From: Pseudomonadota bacterium
Lineage (GTDB): Bacteria > Pseudomonadota > Alphaproteobacteria > Rhizobiales > Devosiaceae
DNA: 64,000 nt
Direction: 5' to 3'
Assembly (NCBI GenBank): GCA_023433775.1
Contig: JAEYTY010000151.1
Span: 6,872 to 70,871 of the forward strand
Shown: piece after piece, positions 33,710 to 43,922 of the stretch
How the letters are laid out: the number at the start of each line of letters is the position of its first letter
How positions within the stretch are numbered: the first letter of the stretch is position 1
Notes under the pieces: generated by a model
Databases searched by the model: none
The model's input: the letters and a program-made list of their open reading frames with translations, nothing else
Told to the model about the DNA's origin: nothing
Position numbers and translations under genes: made by a program

Positions 33710-36042
33710 TAGTTGTGAACCACCGCCTGCGTCGGCGGCTCCTCCTGTTGGGGTGGCAATTCCTGCGCCGACGTTCCGGCGCCACCCTCCGCTTTGGTCT
33801 TTTCAGGTGATTGGAGCGGCAATGTGAAGGTCACACATGCCCCTACCCTGCCCGTTGCGTCGGGCTCAGCGTCGATCAGCTCAACGATACCGCCGTGCTG
33901 TTCAATAATTCGCGCGACAATGGCAAGGCCCAGTCCCGTGCCTTTTTCACGCGTTGTCATATAGGGCTCGAGCAGTCGCTGACGATTTTCACTGGGCCAG
34001 CCCTTACCATTGTCGGATACCGAAATTCGGGCGTGATTGTCTTCTATGTGCCCTTCGACGGTGATGACCGGTTGCCAGTCCGGCTCCAGCGCCAGCCCCT
34101 CAAAGGCCTCCACCGCATTCTTGATCAGATTAGTCAATGTCTGGGAGACGAGCCTTGTGTCGAACCAGGCGTGAATGGCCTCGTCCGGCAGGAGCGTGAC
34201 GATGTTGACCTCAGGCAGGCGCACGCTCTCGAGAAACACAGCCTGGCGGATTGTATCGCTAAGATCAGCCATTTCCGGCGCCGATTCCGGCATCCGCGCA
34301 AAAGCCGAAAACTCGTCGACCATACGACCAATGTCGCCAACCTGGCGCACAATGGTATTGATGCATTTGTCGAAAACTTCCCGGTCATCCTCCAGCTTGC
34401 TGCCATAGCGACGGCGCAGGCGTTCCGCGGACAATTGAATGGGCGTGAGCGGGTTCTTGATTTCATGGGCAATGCGGCGCGCCACATCCGCCCAGGCACT
34501 GGTTCGCTGCGCCGACTCGAGATCCGTAATGTCGTCGAAGGTGAGCACATAGCCCTTGGATTCGGTGATCGAACCTTCGCGGGTGAGCTGCATCTGGTAG
34601 ATGCGCCGGTTGGTTTCATTGCCGAGCTGGATCTGGTCGCGCACCTGGCCGCGCCGGGCCGAACGCACCTTTTCCATGGTGGTCGCCATCTCGGGCAAAA
34701 TGGTCTCCATCATTTCGCCCATCAGCTCGATTTCGGTCTTGCCCAGCATCTGACAGGCGCGCGCATTGGCAAGGTTGATCGCGCCAAAGGGATCGAGCCC
34801 GATAATGCCCGCCGAAACGCCTTCAACCACGGCTTCGGTAAACTGGCGGCGCTTCTCATTGACTTCATTCGCTTGTAGCAGCGCTTCACGTTGGCTCTTG
34901 AGCTGTTCGGTCATGCGGTTGAAGCCATTGGTCAGGTCACGAAGATCGCCCCTGCCCTCCTGCACCGGCACCATGACCTCAAGGTCACCCTGGCTCACGC
35001 GCCGCGAAGCAATCATCAGGTTTCTAATGGGGCCGACAAAGCGGTTGGCAAGTGCGATACCAATCCACAGCGCCGCCAGCAGCAAGACCACGGCCAGGCC
35101 GACATACATGATGGTGAAGGTGATCTGGAACACCAGCCGGTTCGAGGCATATTCCCGGTATTCGGTGATGTTCTCGTCGGTCAGCCGCATATATTCGAGC
35201 ACTTCGGCGTCGACCGGGCGCGCCACGAAAAGATAGATCTCGTTGTAGTCCCGCAGCTTGATGACCGAGCCGACCAGATTGGTGGACCCTGGAGCGATGG
35301 CAGTGGGAATACCCTCCACCACACCCTGGGTGATGCCGGCAGGCAGCCTCGGATAGGCGCCGGCCACATTGATCTGCGCCCGCATCAGCGTATTGCCGTC
35401 GCGGTCGATGAGCGAGGTGAATGGCAGGGATCGCGTGATGGCGAGAGCCGTCAGGACACGCTCGAAACGCGTCCGGTCCTCCTCAAAAGTCGCGTGCGCC
35501 TGCTCCAACTCCGTCGCCACCCAGATGATATCGTCGCGCAGCACCTGCGCATGTTCCAGCATGTAGGAACGCGCCACCAACCGCGAGCTCTCCACCATGG
35601 CCCTTGTGCGCTCCGAGAACCACTGGTCCAACCCCTGATTGAGGGCAACCGTCGCCACAACGGCCACAAGAGCTGCGGGCACCGCAGCGACGAAGGCGAA
35701 CATGGCCACCATGCGTACCTGCAGGCCGGCGCCCGGCTGGCGGCGCATACGGGCCTGGATCAACAGAACCGTTTCGGTGACCACCAGCGCTACCACCAGC
35801 AGCACCAAGATGCCGGTAACCAACCAGATGATCGTCCACACGCCGGTGGATGGTTCGATATTGGTCGTTCCAGACAGGATCAGGAACGACAGCGACGACA
35901 TCAGGACCGATGCAAAGACGACCACAAAACCCAGCACGCGCAGGGGCCGATTATCCTGCATGGCAAGGAAATTCCGCCGCGCCGGCCTTGCTTCGGCGGC
36001 GCGCTCCATTTCCCTGTCATCGCTGGTTGAAAGGTCGGCCAT
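33709..36042 (-). CDS. ntrY: Sensor histidine kinase NtrY
   Basis: The membrane kinase partner of NtrX, sensing nitrogen or redox state. It has about 777 residues: several N-terminal transmembrane helices (VLGFVVVFASVLMSSLSFLIL and two more before residue 130), a periplasmic loop, a further helix (VGLAVVLLLAALWIGIAL), HAMP, PAS, the histidine box [20 protein letters not shown] and an ATPase domain with NLIKNAVEAF and GTGLGLAIVARI. The ATG at 36042 is taken as start; a TTG at 36105 would add 21 residues of uncertain value. Confidence 0.93.
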   Translation of the reverse strand: MADLSTSDDREMERAAEARPARRNFLAMQDNRPLRVLGFVVVFASVLMSSLSFLILSGTTNIEPSTGVWTIIWLVTGILVLLVVALVVTETVLLIQARMRRQPGAGLQVRMVAMFAFVAAVPAALVAVVATVALNQGLDQWFSERTRAMVESSRLVARSYMLEHAQVLRDDIIWVATELEQAHATFEEDRTRFERVLTALAITRSLPFTSLIDRDGNTLMRAQINVAGAYPRLPAGITQGVVEGIPTAIAPGSTNLVGSVIKLRDYNEIYLFVARPVDAEVLEYMRLTDENITEYREYASNRLVFQITFTIMYVGLAVVLLLAALWIGIALANRFVGPIRNLMIASRRVSQGDLEVMVPVQEGRGDLRDLTNGFNRMTEQLKSQREALLQANEVNEKRRQFTEAVVEGVSAGIIGLDPFGAINLANARACQMLGKTEIELMGEMMETILPEMATTMEKVRSARRGQVRDQIQLGNETNRRIYQMQLTREGSITESKGYVLTFDDITDLESAQRTSAWADVARRIAHEIKNPLTPIQLSAERLRRRYGSKLEDDREVFDKCINTIVRQVGDIGRMVDEFSAFARMPESAPEMADLSDTIRQAVFLESVRLPEVNIVTLLPDEAIHAWFDTRLVSQTLTNLIKNAVEAFEGLALEPDWQPVITVEGHIEDNHARISVSDNGKGWPSENRQRLLEPYMTTREKGTGLGLAIVARIIEQHGGIVELIDAEPDATGRVGACVTFTLPLQSPEKTKAEGGAGTSAQELPPQQEEPPTQAVVHN

Positions 36043-36187
36043 GAACCGATCCGTACTCCTCGCTGTTCGGCCAAAAAGCCGATTCTTCCAATCGTACGCA
36101 GCCAATATGGCCCAGCGAAACGACCGGGAGGCGAAGCGTGACCCAATTTGGCCGACCCTTCAAGATAATTGTTGCTAAAATGTGACA

Positions 36188-36262
36188 CTCCGTGGCGCAG
36201 AGAAAACGGTCCGGTGGACCGTTTTCCGCCACGGAGGCCATGAGAGCTAGGCTCGAATGGCC
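36188..36262. repeat. Third copy of the TCCGGTGGA hairpin repeat
   Basis: The inner 25-bp hairpin at 36202-36226 again has the centre TCCGGTGGA, this time with the stem GAAAACGG, and an outer stem CTCCGTGGC / GCCACGGAG extends it to 36188-36236. The tail GAGGCCATGAGAGCTAGGCT (36234-36253) matches the tails of the two copies at 14933-15085. It lies between ntrY and ntrC. Confidence 0.8.
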
Positions 36263-36285
36263 CAAAGTCGATGCAAGCGCAGGAC

Positions 36286-37734
36286 CTACTCTCCCCGACG
36301 ACTATGCCGGACGATCTCGATGCTATGCGTCCTGATCTTCTTGCGCAGCGTATTGCGATTGAGCCCCAGTAGGTCCGCCGCCTTGATCTGGTTGCCTCCA
36401 CAGGCATTGAGCGCCATGGCAATGAGCGGCGCTTCCACCCGGTCAATCACCCGCTGATACAGTCCCGGTGGGGGCAGATTAGGCTCATGCTCGCGCAACA
36501 ACTGGCCGACATGGGTTTCAACCGCCGTCGACACATCGACAGGGCCAGATGCGGTCGATGTCTGCGGCCGGTCCGCGATGTTGAGCTCGTTCTGTACGAT
36601 ATCGACCGAAATAGTCTCATCGGCATAGAGCGCCGAAAACCGGCGGACCAGATTTTCCAATTCGCGGACATTGCCCGGCCAGGAATAGTTCTGCATCAGC
36701 TTGATGGCTTCCGCCGACATGGTCTTGACCGGCTCGCCCTCACGCTGCGCCACGCGCAGGAAGTGCTGGGTCAGGTCGGCAATGTCGTCGATGCGTTCGC
36801 GCAGCGGCGGCAGACGAATGGGCACCACGTTTAGGCGGTAATAGAGGTCTTCGCGGAACAGACCCTGGCGGATCATTTGCCCCAGGTCACGATGGGTGGC
36901 CGCGACGATGCGCACATTGGTCTTGATGGAGCTGCGGCCCCCGACCATGGTGTATTCGCCTTCCTGCAGCACCCGCAGCAGGCGGGTTTGCGCATCCATT
37001 GGCATGTCGCCGATTTCGTCGAGGAACAGCGTACCGCCCTCGGCCTGTTCGAAGCGGCCCGACGAGCGGGTATTGGCCCCGGTAAAGGCCCCTTTTTCGT
37101 GACCGAAGAGCTCCGCCTCAATCAGGTCACGCGGAATGGCGGCCATATTGATGGCAACGAAGGGTCCATTGCGGCGCTTACCGAAGTCATGCAGCGCGCG
37201 GGCCACCAATTCCTTGCCGGTGCCGCTCTCACCGGTGATCATCACCGTCAGGTCGGTCTGCATCAGCCGCGCCAGCGCGCGATAAATATCCTGCATGGCG
37301 GCCGAGCGGCCCACCAGCGGCATCGTATCGCCCGGCTCTTCGGCCTTGCGCTCGGAGGTCGTGGGCTTCTTGGCGTCGGCCAGGGCCCGCGCCACCACCG
37401 AAAGCACTTCGGTAATGTCGAATGGCTTGGGCAGATATTCGTAGGCGCCAACTTCATTCGCCCGAATGGCGGTCATGAAGGTGTTTTGGGCGCTCATCAC
37501 GATCATGGGCAGCTCGGGGCGCAGCTTCTTGATCTTGGGCATCACCTCAAAGGCATTGCCATCGGGCATGGCGACGTCGGTAATAAGGATATCCCCCTCA
37601 CCCCGGCTGACCCAGTTCCACATGGTCGAAATATTGCCCGTCGGGCGCACTTCGTAGCCGGCGCGGGTCAAAGCCTGATTGAGGACCATGCGGATGGCAG
37701 CATCGTCATCGGCGAGCAAAACAACATGGCTCAT
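36286..37734 (-). CDS. ntrC: Nitrogen regulation protein NR(I), NtrC
   Basis: A sigma-54-dependent activator of nitrogen assimilation genes. It has 482 residues: receiver domain (phosphoacceptor in [15 protein letters not shown]), AAA+ domain with Walker [15 protein letters not shown], the sigma-54 loop GAFTGA in [15 protein letters not shown], Walker [14 protein letters not shown], and a Fis-type helix-turn-helix ([21 protein letters not shown]). Its start overlaps ntrB by four bases. Confidence 0.97.
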   Translation of the reverse strand: MSHVVLLADDDAAIRMVLNQALTRAGYEVRPTGNISTMWNWVSRGEGDILITDVAMPDGNAFEVMPKIKKLRPELPMIVMSAQNTFMTAIRANEVGAYEYLPKPFDITEVLSVVARALADAKKPTTSERKAEEPGDTMPLVGRSAAMQDIYRALARLMQTDLTVMITGESGTGKELVARALHDFGKRRNGPFVAINMAAIPRDLIEAELFGHEKGAFTGANTRSSGRFEQAEGGTLFLDEIGDMPMDAQTRLLRVLQEGEYTMVGGRSSIKTNVRIVAATHRDLGQMIRQGLFREDLYYRLNVVPIRLPPLRERIDDIADLTQHFLRVAQREGEPVKTMSAEAIKLMQNYSWPGNVRELENLVRRFSALYADETISVDIVQNELNIADRPQTSTASGPVDVSTAVETHVGQLLREHEPNLPPPGLYQRVIDRVEAPLIAMALNACGGNQIKAADLLGLNRNTLRKKIRTHSIEIVRHSRRGE

Positions 37735-38870
37735 TTGGCGAAACCCTCTTCGGCATCGGCGGGAGTCTGGAAAGCACCGCTGGCAACGGGCAGCAGGATA
37801 CGGAACCGTGTGCGGCCGGGCCGGCTGTCGCAGTCGATCACCCCGCCATGATCCCCGACAATCTTGGCCACCAGCGCCAGCCCGAGACCGGACCCATTGG
37901 TCTTGGTCGTCACGAAGGGATCGAACAGGAAGGGCAGAATGTCGGCGGGCACGCCGGGACCATTGTCCTCGATGACAATTTCGAGCGGCAAGGAAATGCG
38001 CTCGGCAACACCGGTGACGGCAATGCGGATGCCCGGGCGGAAGGCCGTGGAAATGTGAATCTCAGGTTTCTGCGTTCTTTCAAGGGCTTCCGAGGCGTTC
38101 TTCACCAGATTTAGGAAGATTTGGATAAGCTGGTCGCGGTTGCCGAACACCGGCGGCAATGATGGATCGTATTCCTCGAAAAACGTCACACCCCGCGCCA
38201 CACCATTGCGGGCCAGCAGCTTCACCCGGTCGAGAACGACGTGGATATTGATCGGTTCGCGCTCCAGCGGGCGCTCGTCGCCGAACACTTCCACCCGGTC
38301 GATCAGGTGCACGATGCGGTCAGTTTCCTCGCGGATCAGCCGTGCCAGCGGAATCTCCTCCGATGGCACCGACTGTTCGAGCAATTGTGCCGCCCCGCGA
38401 ATGCCCGAAAGCGGGTTCTTGATTTCATGCGCCAGCATGGACGCGAGACCAGTCACCGAACGCGCCGCGCCACGCGACACCATTTGCCGATCAATCTTGT
38501 CGGCCATGGTCCGCTCCTGGATAAGCATGGCCACGCGACCATCGGAATCAGAGAGCGGGCTGGCGAACACGTCCGCAATGCGTTCATCGCCGAACCGGGA
38601 CGAGCCTATCCGCACCCTGTATTCAGTCATCGGACCACGGCGCTGAACGACTGTCTCCACCAGCGAAATGATCGGGGAACCGAACGCAATCAAATCATCA
38701 AGCTTCTGCCGGCGTAACACACTGAGCGAGGCGCCAAAAAACGCCTCGGCGGCATAATTTACGAACAAAATCTGCCGGTCTTCCTGCAGCACGATGATGG
38801 GCTGTGGCAAAGCCTGCAGCACAGCTTTTGTCGGTATAGAATCCAGGTCATCCGCCAGCGTCATGCTCAT
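37731..38870 (-). CDS. ntrB: Nitrogen regulation sensor kinase NtrB (NR(II))
   Basis: A soluble kinase/phosphatase controlling NtrC in response to PII. It has 379 residues: a PAS domain (about 15-120; [25 protein letters not shown]), the histidine box [22 protein letters not shown] and an ATPase domain with [24 protein letters not shown] and [18 protein letters not shown]. The ATG at 38870 makes an ATGA overlap with dusB and is preferred to a GTG five codons upstream. Confidence 0.95.
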   Translation of the reverse strand: MSMTLADDLDSIPTKAVLQALPQPIIVLQEDRQILFVNYAAEAFFGASLSVLRRQKLDDLIAFGSPIISLVETVVQRRGPMTEYRVRIGSSRFGDERIADVFASPLSDSDGRVAMLIQERTMADKIDRQMVSRGAARSVTGLASMLAHEIKNPLSGIRGAAQLLEQSVPSEEIPLARLIREETDRIVHLIDRVEVFGDERPLEREPINIHVVLDRVKLLARNGVARGVTFFEEYDPSLPPVFGNRDQLIQIFLNLVKNASEALERTQKPEIHISTAFRPGIRIAVTGVAERISLPLEIVIEDNGPGVPADILPFLFDPFVTTKTNGSGLGLALVAKIVGDHGGVIDCDSRPGRTRFRILLPVASGAFQTPADAEEGFAK

Positions 38871-39868
38871 GCCGCGGCCCTCCACTCGTCGGAAAACAGC
38901 GTCTTGATCAGCGCCAGAACGGCGCTCGGCTGGTCATTGTCCAGCAGGGTTTTGCGCGTCGGCTTATCCAGGTTCAGATTGGCCGCGTCGGCATACCAAT
39001 CGAGATGCTTGCGCGCGGCACGGAGGCCAACCTCCACACCATATTCAATCAGCATATCTTCGTAATGGGCCTGAATGAGTTCAATCAATTCAGCGCCCTT
39101 CGGTGCGTCAGCGACTGGTTCACCTGCAAACGCAGCGCCGATCTGGCCCACGCGCCAGGGCTGGCCCTGGGCGCCACGACCCAGCATAACCGCAGCGGCC
39201 CCCGAGGCCTTCAGCGCCTCTTCAGCGCTTGTCGCATCCACAATGTCACCATTGACCACCACGGGAACCGGAACAGCCTCAACCACTTGGCGCACAAGCG
39301 CCCAGCGGGCATGGCCCTTGTAGAACTGCTGGCGCGTGCGGCCATGCACGGTAATCATCTGCGCGCCGGCATCGACCGCCATGCGTGCAATCTCTGGCGC
39401 ATTCAGCGCATCATCATCCCAGCCCAGCCGCATCTTGACCGTCACCGGCTTGCTGGTTGCCCCTACGACCGCGTCAAGGATGGCCCGCGCCTGGTCAGGC
39501 ACACGCATCAGCGCCGACCCTGCATAGCCATTCGTCACCCTCTTGGCGGGACAGCCAAAATTGATGTCAATGATGTCGGCTCCGGCGTCTTCGGCAATGC
39601 GCGCGCCTTCAGCCATCCATTCCGGTTCACACCCGGCCAACTGCACCATATGGGGCAATTGCCCGGCGCGACCCAGTTTGCGCACCATGCCATCATGCCC
39701 GGTGCCCAATGCGGCGCTCGCAATCATTTCCGACACGACAAGACCCGCGCCGTGGCGCTCGGCTATCTCGCGAAAGGGACGGTCCGTAATGCCGGCCATC
39801 GGTGCAAGGATGGCGCGATTGCGAACAACATGCCCCCCGATGCTCAACGCGAAGGCACTATCTGTCAC
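38867..39868 (-). CDS. dusB: tRNA-dihydrouridine synthase B
   Basis: A flavin enzyme that reduces uridine in tRNA D-loops. It has 333 residues in a TIM barrel: APMAGITDRPFREIAERHGAGLVVSEM at the N-terminus, INFGCPAKRVTNGYAGSALMR with the catalytic Cys, then VKMRLGWDD and a GRGAQGQPW phosphate-binding loop. The dusB-ntrB pairing is a long-known alphaproteobacterial arrangement (nifR3-ntrB). The upstream 180 bp hold the divergent promoters of dusB and ispDF. Confidence 0.96.
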   Translation of the reverse strand: MTDSAFALSIGGHVVRNRAILAPMAGITDRPFREIAERHGAGLVVSEMIASAALGTGHDGMVRKLGRAGQLPHMVQLAGCEPEWMAEGARIAEDAGADIIDINFGCPAKRVTNGYAGSALMRVPDQARAILDAVVGATSKPVTVKMRLGWDDDALNAPEIARMAVDAGAQMITVHGRTRQQFYKGHARWALVRQVVEAVPVPVVVNGDIVDATSAEEALKASGAAAVMLGRGAQGQPWRVGQIGAAFAGEPVADAPKGAELIELIQAHYEDMLIEYGVEVGLRAARKHLDWYADAANLNLDKPTRKTLLDNDQPSAVLALIKTLFSDEWRAAA

Positions 39869-40047
39869 TAACTGCCCCAGAAATGATCAATTTGAAATTG
39901 GTGCCCGCACAATAATCATTTTGGCAAATGGCGCAACACCTTCCGGGACTTATGCGCACGGGTGGCTGGCCTGCTCTTGCCGCATGACGAGGCGAAGGCT
40001 AGACCTGAAAGGGAGCTGGCTTTCCAGCGAAAAAATGCCCGGGTCAC

Positions 40048-41238
40048 ATGCGTCAGAAAACTATCGCCGTCATCATCGTTGCCGCCGGAAAAGGCGAGCG
40101 CGCCGGCATTGATGGTGACCCGCAGCCCAAGCAGTACCGGCCATTGCTCGGCGTGCCCGTGCTCAGCCGGACAATTGCGGCCTTCCTCAGCCATCCCTAC
40201 ATTTCTATCGTCGTCCCGGTCATACATGCCGATCACGCAGCCCTATTCGCCGCACTGAACCTGGCGGACGAACGTCTGTCCGCGCCCGTATTCGGCGGGG
40301 CGTCCCGCCAGGCCTCGGTGCTGGAAGGGCTCAAGGCCCTCGGTCCGCGACGGCCCGATCTGGTTCTCATACAGGATGCAGCGCGCCCCTTCGCTACGCC
40401 GGCGCTTATTGATGCCGTCATAGCATCGCTTGAAAGCCACGATGCCGCCCTGCCCGGGCTGGGCATCACCGACACGATCAAGCGCTCACTCGATGGAACG
40501 CTGGTGATGTCCACCGAAGATAGGCGACATCTCTTTGCCGCCCAGACCCCACAGGGTTTTCGCTTCGCGCAGATTTTCTCCGCCCATATGCGCGCGGGCA
40601 ATGTGCGCCGCGACTTTACCGACGATGCCGAGATTGCCGAATGGGCCGGCCTAAGGGTCGCTCTTGTTCCGGGCGACCGCAACAATATCAAGATCACGCA
40701 TCCCGAGGATTTTCGAAAGGCCGAGCGGATTATTGAAGGAGAGCGCCAGATGGAGACGCGGGTTGGCACCGGCTTTGATGTTCACCCCTTTGAAGCAGGC
40801 GATGCGGTCTGGCTGGGTGGCGTCAAGATTCCACACCACGCCAAGCTCCAGGGCCATTCCGATGCTGATGTAGCGCTTCACGCGCTCACCGACGCCCTCC
40901 TCGGCGCCATTGGCGAAGGCGATATCGGCGTTCATTTCCCGCCCAGCGATATGCAATGGAAAGGCGCTGCATCGACCGTGTTTCTGCGCCATGCCGGCAA
41001 GCTGATTGCCGAGCGCGGCGGGCGCATTGTGAACCTCGACATCACGATTGTCTGTGAAGCCCCCAAAATCAGTCCCCATGTGCCAGCAATGTGTGCCACC
41101 ATTGCCCAGACGCTGAATATTTCGGCAAGCCGCGTCGCCGTAAAGGCGACCACAAATGAGCGGCTTGGCTTTATCGGGCGACAAGAAGGTATCGTGGCCA
41201 TGGCCAGCGCGAGTGTTGAAATGCCGAGGATCGATTGA
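40048..41238 (+). CDS. ispDF: Bifunctional IspD/IspF enzyme
   Basis: Two steps of the methylerythritol phosphate route to isoprenoids in one chain of 396 residues. Residues 1 to about 230 are the CDP-methylerythritol synthase (IIVAAGKGERAG, LIQDAARPFATPAL); residues from about 235 are the 2,4-cyclodiphosphate synthase (RVGTGFDVHPFEAGDAVWLG, LQGHSDADVALHALTDALLG) with its zinc ligands Asp-x-His and the later His. The fusion is typical of many alphaproteobacteria. The next gene begins on the base after its stop. Confidence 0.97.
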   Translation: MRQKTIAVIIVAAGKGERAGIDGDPQPKQYRPLLGVPVLSRTIAAFLSHPYISIVVPVIHADHAALFAALNLADERLSAPVFGGASRQASVLEGLKALGPRRPDLVLIQDAARPFATPALIDAVIASLESHDAALPGLGITDTIKRSLDGTLVMSTEDRRHLFAAQTPQGFRFAQIFSAHMRAGNVRRDFTDDAEIAEWAGLRVALVPGDRNNIKITHPEDFRKAERIIEGERQMETRVGTGFDVHPFEAGDAVWLGGVKIPHHAKLQGHSDADVALHALTDALLGAIGEGDIGVHFPPSDMQWKGAASTVFLRHAGKLIAERGGRIVNLDITIVCEAPKISPHVPAMCATIAQTLNISASRVAVKATTNERLGFIGRQEGIVAMASASVEMPRID

Positions 41239-41739
41239 ATGGCAACCAAGACCAAAGTTTCAACGGGCAAGCAGATCATCGACATTCTGACTGAGCGCAA
41301 CCAGACCATCGTGACAGCCGAGAGCTGTACCGGCGGCATGATTGCATCAGCGCTGACTGATATTCCGGGAGCTTCAGCCGCGCTCTATGGCGGCTACGTC
41401 ACCTATGCCAATGCTGCCAAGTCGCGCATGATCCAGGTGCAGTCGCGCCTCATTCACGATTATGGCGCGGTGAGCAATCAGGTGGCGCGTGCCATGGCAG
41501 ACGGCGCCCGCAACACCGCCCGCGCCGACATTGCCGTTGCGGCCACCGGTATTGCCGGGCCTGATGGCGGCAGCGAGAAAAAGCCGATTGGCCTCGTCTA
41601 TGTCGCGGTGTCGACCAACCTGGCCACGGTTGTCATCGAGCATCGCTTTGGCGATCTGGGGCGCGACGGCATCCGTAAGGCCACAGTCGATGCCGCGCTC
41701 GACCTCGTCTTGCAGGTTCTGACCAGCGACGAGACCTAG
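41239..41739 (+). CDS. CinA C-terminal family nicotinamide-nucleotide amidohydrolase
   Basis: A 166-residue stand-alone PncC domain: VTAESCTGGMIASALTDIPGAS with the active-site Ser, VSNQVARAMADGARNTARADIAVAATGIAGPDG. It converts NMN to nicotinate mononucleotide in pyridine nucleotide recycling. The N-terminal CinA molybdopterin-like domain is absent, as usual in this group. It follows ispDF without a gap and overlaps the convergent START-domain gene by four bases. Confidence 0.92.
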   Translation: MATKTKVSTGKQIIDILTERNQTIVTAESCTGGMIASALTDIPGASAALYGGYVTYANAAKSRMIQVQSRLIHDYGAVSNQVARAMADGARNTARADIAVAATGIAGPDGGSEKKPIGLVYVAVSTNLATVVIEHRFGDLGRDGIRKATVDAALDLVLQVLTSDET

Positions 41740-42179
41740 ACGCCGAACCGCCGGTCAGCCTCATCACAGAAGGCCTGCATGACTTCCTGCTGTTTGGCAG
41801 CAAAGGCCGGTTCGGCCACGGCCGCAATCAGCGGATTGGAAATCTTGAAGTCGATCTCAAAGCGCACGCGCGTCCCCTGCCCTTCGGCATCAAACGACCA
41901 GGTGCTGTCGAGATAGGAAAACGGCCCGTCAACGGCCTTCGCCCTTATGGTCCGCGATTCAGCGTCGAGCATCACGCGGCTCGTATAGGATTGCGTGATA
42001 GGCCCGAAGGCCAGTGTCATCTTGGCGAGGCGCACATCGCCGATGCTGGCGGCCGGGTCCCGGCGCACCGACATGGCGCGGCAATTTGGCACGAAGCGCG
42101 GATAATCCTCGAGATCGGCAACAATCTCGAACATGCGCTGCGGCAGGTGCGGCACATGCCGCTGATAAAATTCCTTCAT
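41736..42179 (-). CDS. COQ10/RatA-type START-domain protein
   Basis: A 147-residue polyketide-cyclase/START fold protein beginning HVPHLPQRMFEIVADLEDYPRFVPNCRAM and continuing FGPITQSYTSRVMLDAESRTI. Relatives bind ubiquinone (COQ10) and support respiration; the E. coli homologue RatA was reported as a ribosome-directed toxin, but in alphaproteobacteria the quinone role is more likely. It directly follows lipA (no gap), so it should be cotranscribed with it. Confidence 0.85.
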   Translation of the reverse strand: MKEFYQRHVPHLPQRMFEIVADLEDYPRFVPNCRAMSVRRDPAASIGDVRLAKMTLAFGPITQSYTSRVMLDAESRTIRAKAVDGPFSYLDSTWSFDAEGQGTRVRFEIDFKISNPLIAAVAEPAFAAKQQEVMQAFCDEADRRFGV

Positions 42180-43133
42180 TCAGTGCCCCAGACGCGCCAT
42201 GCGGGCCGCACGCAGCTCGGCAAAATCTTCGCCGGCATGGTGCGAGGACCGCGTCAGCGGGCTTGAGGATACCAGAAGGAAGCCTTTGGCATTCGCGACC
42301 GTGGCGAACGACTTGAATTCCTCCGGCGTCACAAAACGCTGCAGCGGATAGTGCTTCTTGGTCGGCTGCAGATATTGCCCGATGGTCAGGAAATCCACAT
42401 CGGCCGAGCGCAGGTCGTCCATCAGCTGCAGGACCTCGTTCCGCTCTTCGCCAAGGCCCACCATGATGCCGGACTTGGTGAAAATGGTCGGGTCCAGCTC
42501 CTTGACCCGCTGCAACAGCCGGATCGAGTGGAAGTAACGCGCGCCGGGGCGAACCTTGAGATATTTCGACGGCACGGTCTCGAGATTGTGGTTGAACACG
42601 TCCGGCTTGGCTGCCACGACGATTTCAAGCGCGCCTTCCTTGCGCAGGAAGTCCGGCGTCAGGATTTCGATCGTCGTGCGCGGATTGCGGGCGCGGATGG
42701 CCAGGATCACGTCGGCAAAGTGCTGCGCGCCGCCATCGGCTAGGTCATCGCGGTCCACCGAGGTGATCACGACGTGTTCGAGGCCGAGCTTTTCCACGGC
42801 CTTGGCGACGTTTTCCGGCTCATTGGCATCCAGCGGACCGGGCATTCCGGTGCGAACATTGCAGAAAGCGCAGGCGCGGGTGCAGATTTCGCCCATGATC
42901 ATCATGGTCGCGTGCTTTTTGCTCCAGCACTCCCCAATATTGGGGCAGCCCGCTTCCTCGCAAACCGTAACGAGATTGTTTTCGCGCACGATCTGCTGGG
43001 TTTCTTTGTAGATCGGGGAGCCCGGCGCCTTGACGCGGATCCAGTCCGGCTTGCGCAGCACAACGCTGTCAGGCCGATTGGCCTTTTCAGGATGACGGGG
43101 CTTTAGCGCGGAATTGTCGATCAGAGTGACCAA
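42180..43133 (-). CDS. lipA: Lipoyl synthase
   Basis: A radical SAM enzyme inserting two sulfurs into octanoyl groups on lipoyl domains. It has 317 residues. The auxiliary cluster cysteines are in [13 protein letters not shown], the radical SAM CxxxCxxC in [13 protein letters not shown], and the C-terminal RSSHHAGE contains the conserved Ser ligand. Its substrates include the lipoyl domains of PdhB and PdhC encoded 4-6 kb away. Confidence 0.97.
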   Translation of the reverse strand: MVTLIDNSALKPRHPEKANRPDSVVLRKPDWIRVKAPGSPIYKETQQIVRENNLVTVCEEAGCPNIGECWSKKHATMMIMGEICTRACAFCNVRTGMPGPLDANEPENVAKAVEKLGLEHVVITSVDRDDLADGGAQHFADVILAIRARNPRTTIEILTPDFLRKEGALEIVVAAKPDVFNHNLETVPSKYLKVRPGARYFHSIRLLQRVKELDPTIFTKSGIMVGLGEERNEVLQLMDDLRSADVDFLTIGQYLQPTKKHYPLQRFVTPEEFKSFATVANAKGFLLVSSSPLTRSSHHAGEDFAELRAARMARLGH

Positions 43134-43186
43134 GGCATGTCCAGACTTTGCGTAGGCTCACCCTGCTGAGCCATAGGGCTGCAGGG

Positions 43187-43444
43187 TCAAGCGATCAGTC
43201 GCGCCAGCAGCACGACGATGATGGCGCCCACGGTTGACGACACGATCTGCCGCACCAGGTCATGCCTGATGCCGAGATCGATCTTGAGAACCGAGAACAG
43301 ATATCCCCCCACGAAAGACCCGATGACGCCGCTGATCAAATAGGTGATCAACCCGCCACCGCCGACAATCAGACTAGCCAGGAAACCGGCCAGGATACCG
43401 ATGCCGATAAAAACCAGGATTGCGCGTGTGTTGCTGTTGCCCAT
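43187..43444 (-). CDS. GlsB/YeaQ/YmgE family small membrane protein (copy 1)
   Basis: An 85-residue protein of three hydrophobic segments with the family pattern GILAGFLASLIVGGGG, GVIGSFVGGYLF, SSTVGAIIVVLLARLI. These inner-membrane proteins are linked to general stress responses with no known activity. I chose the ATG at 43444 (MGNSNTRAI) as start because the longer frame adds an unconserved leader. It is a tandem relative of the next gene. Confidence 0.85.
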   Translation of the reverse strand: MGNSNTRAILVFIGIGILAGFLASLIVGGGGLITYLISGVIGSFVGGYLFSVLKIDLGIRHDLVRQIVSSTVGAIIVVLLARLIA

Positions 43445-43550
43445 TGTAAACCCGCCCCCAGCGGTTTGTCGTTCCGGTAGTGTCATGTCATGCCCCCAGC
43501 ATCTGTCCCCGACATATTGCCATTGGCGGCCACGCCTTCAAGACCGTACG

Positions 43551-43808
43551 CTACCGCGCGATCACCCGCGCCAAGGCGATCACCACGATGGCGCCAATGG
43601 TTGCGGTGATGATCTGGCTGATCAGTGCGTTCTCGATCGGCAAGCTTACGCCGGCCATGGACAGCAACCAGCCGCCGACAAAGGAGCCGATCACGCCCAC
43701 GATCAGGTTGCGCACAAGGCCTCCACCGCCCAACAACAGCCCGGCCAGCCAACCGGCGACGAGCCCGATGGCGAGAAAGATCAGCAATTCAGTTGTTCCG
43801 ACGCTCAT
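43551..43808 (-). CDS. GlsB/YeaQ/YmgE family small membrane protein (copy 2)
   Basis: An 85-residue paralogue of the preceding gene with the same plan (GLVAGWLAGLLLGGGG, GVIGSFVGGWLLS, TATIGAIVVIALARVIA). The two are separated by about 105 bp on the same strand and look like an old tandem duplication. Confidence 0.85.
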   Translation of the reverse strand: MSVGTTELLIFLAIGLVAGWLAGLLLGGGGLVRNLIVGVIGSFVGGWLLSMAGVSLPIENALISQIITATIGAIVVIALARVIAR

Positions 43809-43922
43809 GGCATTTGCACCGCGTTGTGAATCTTGGGAAGTCTGGGGACAAGTCTACCAGAAGGCCCGCATTTCCGCCCCCTGCCGAAAACATGCGCCCG
43901 GCAGGGCCCTGTGGACAAGTCT

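Noticed and set aside
40048..41238. IspD-IspF fusion as novel.
   Set aside because: The bifunctional enzyme is well known in this class.
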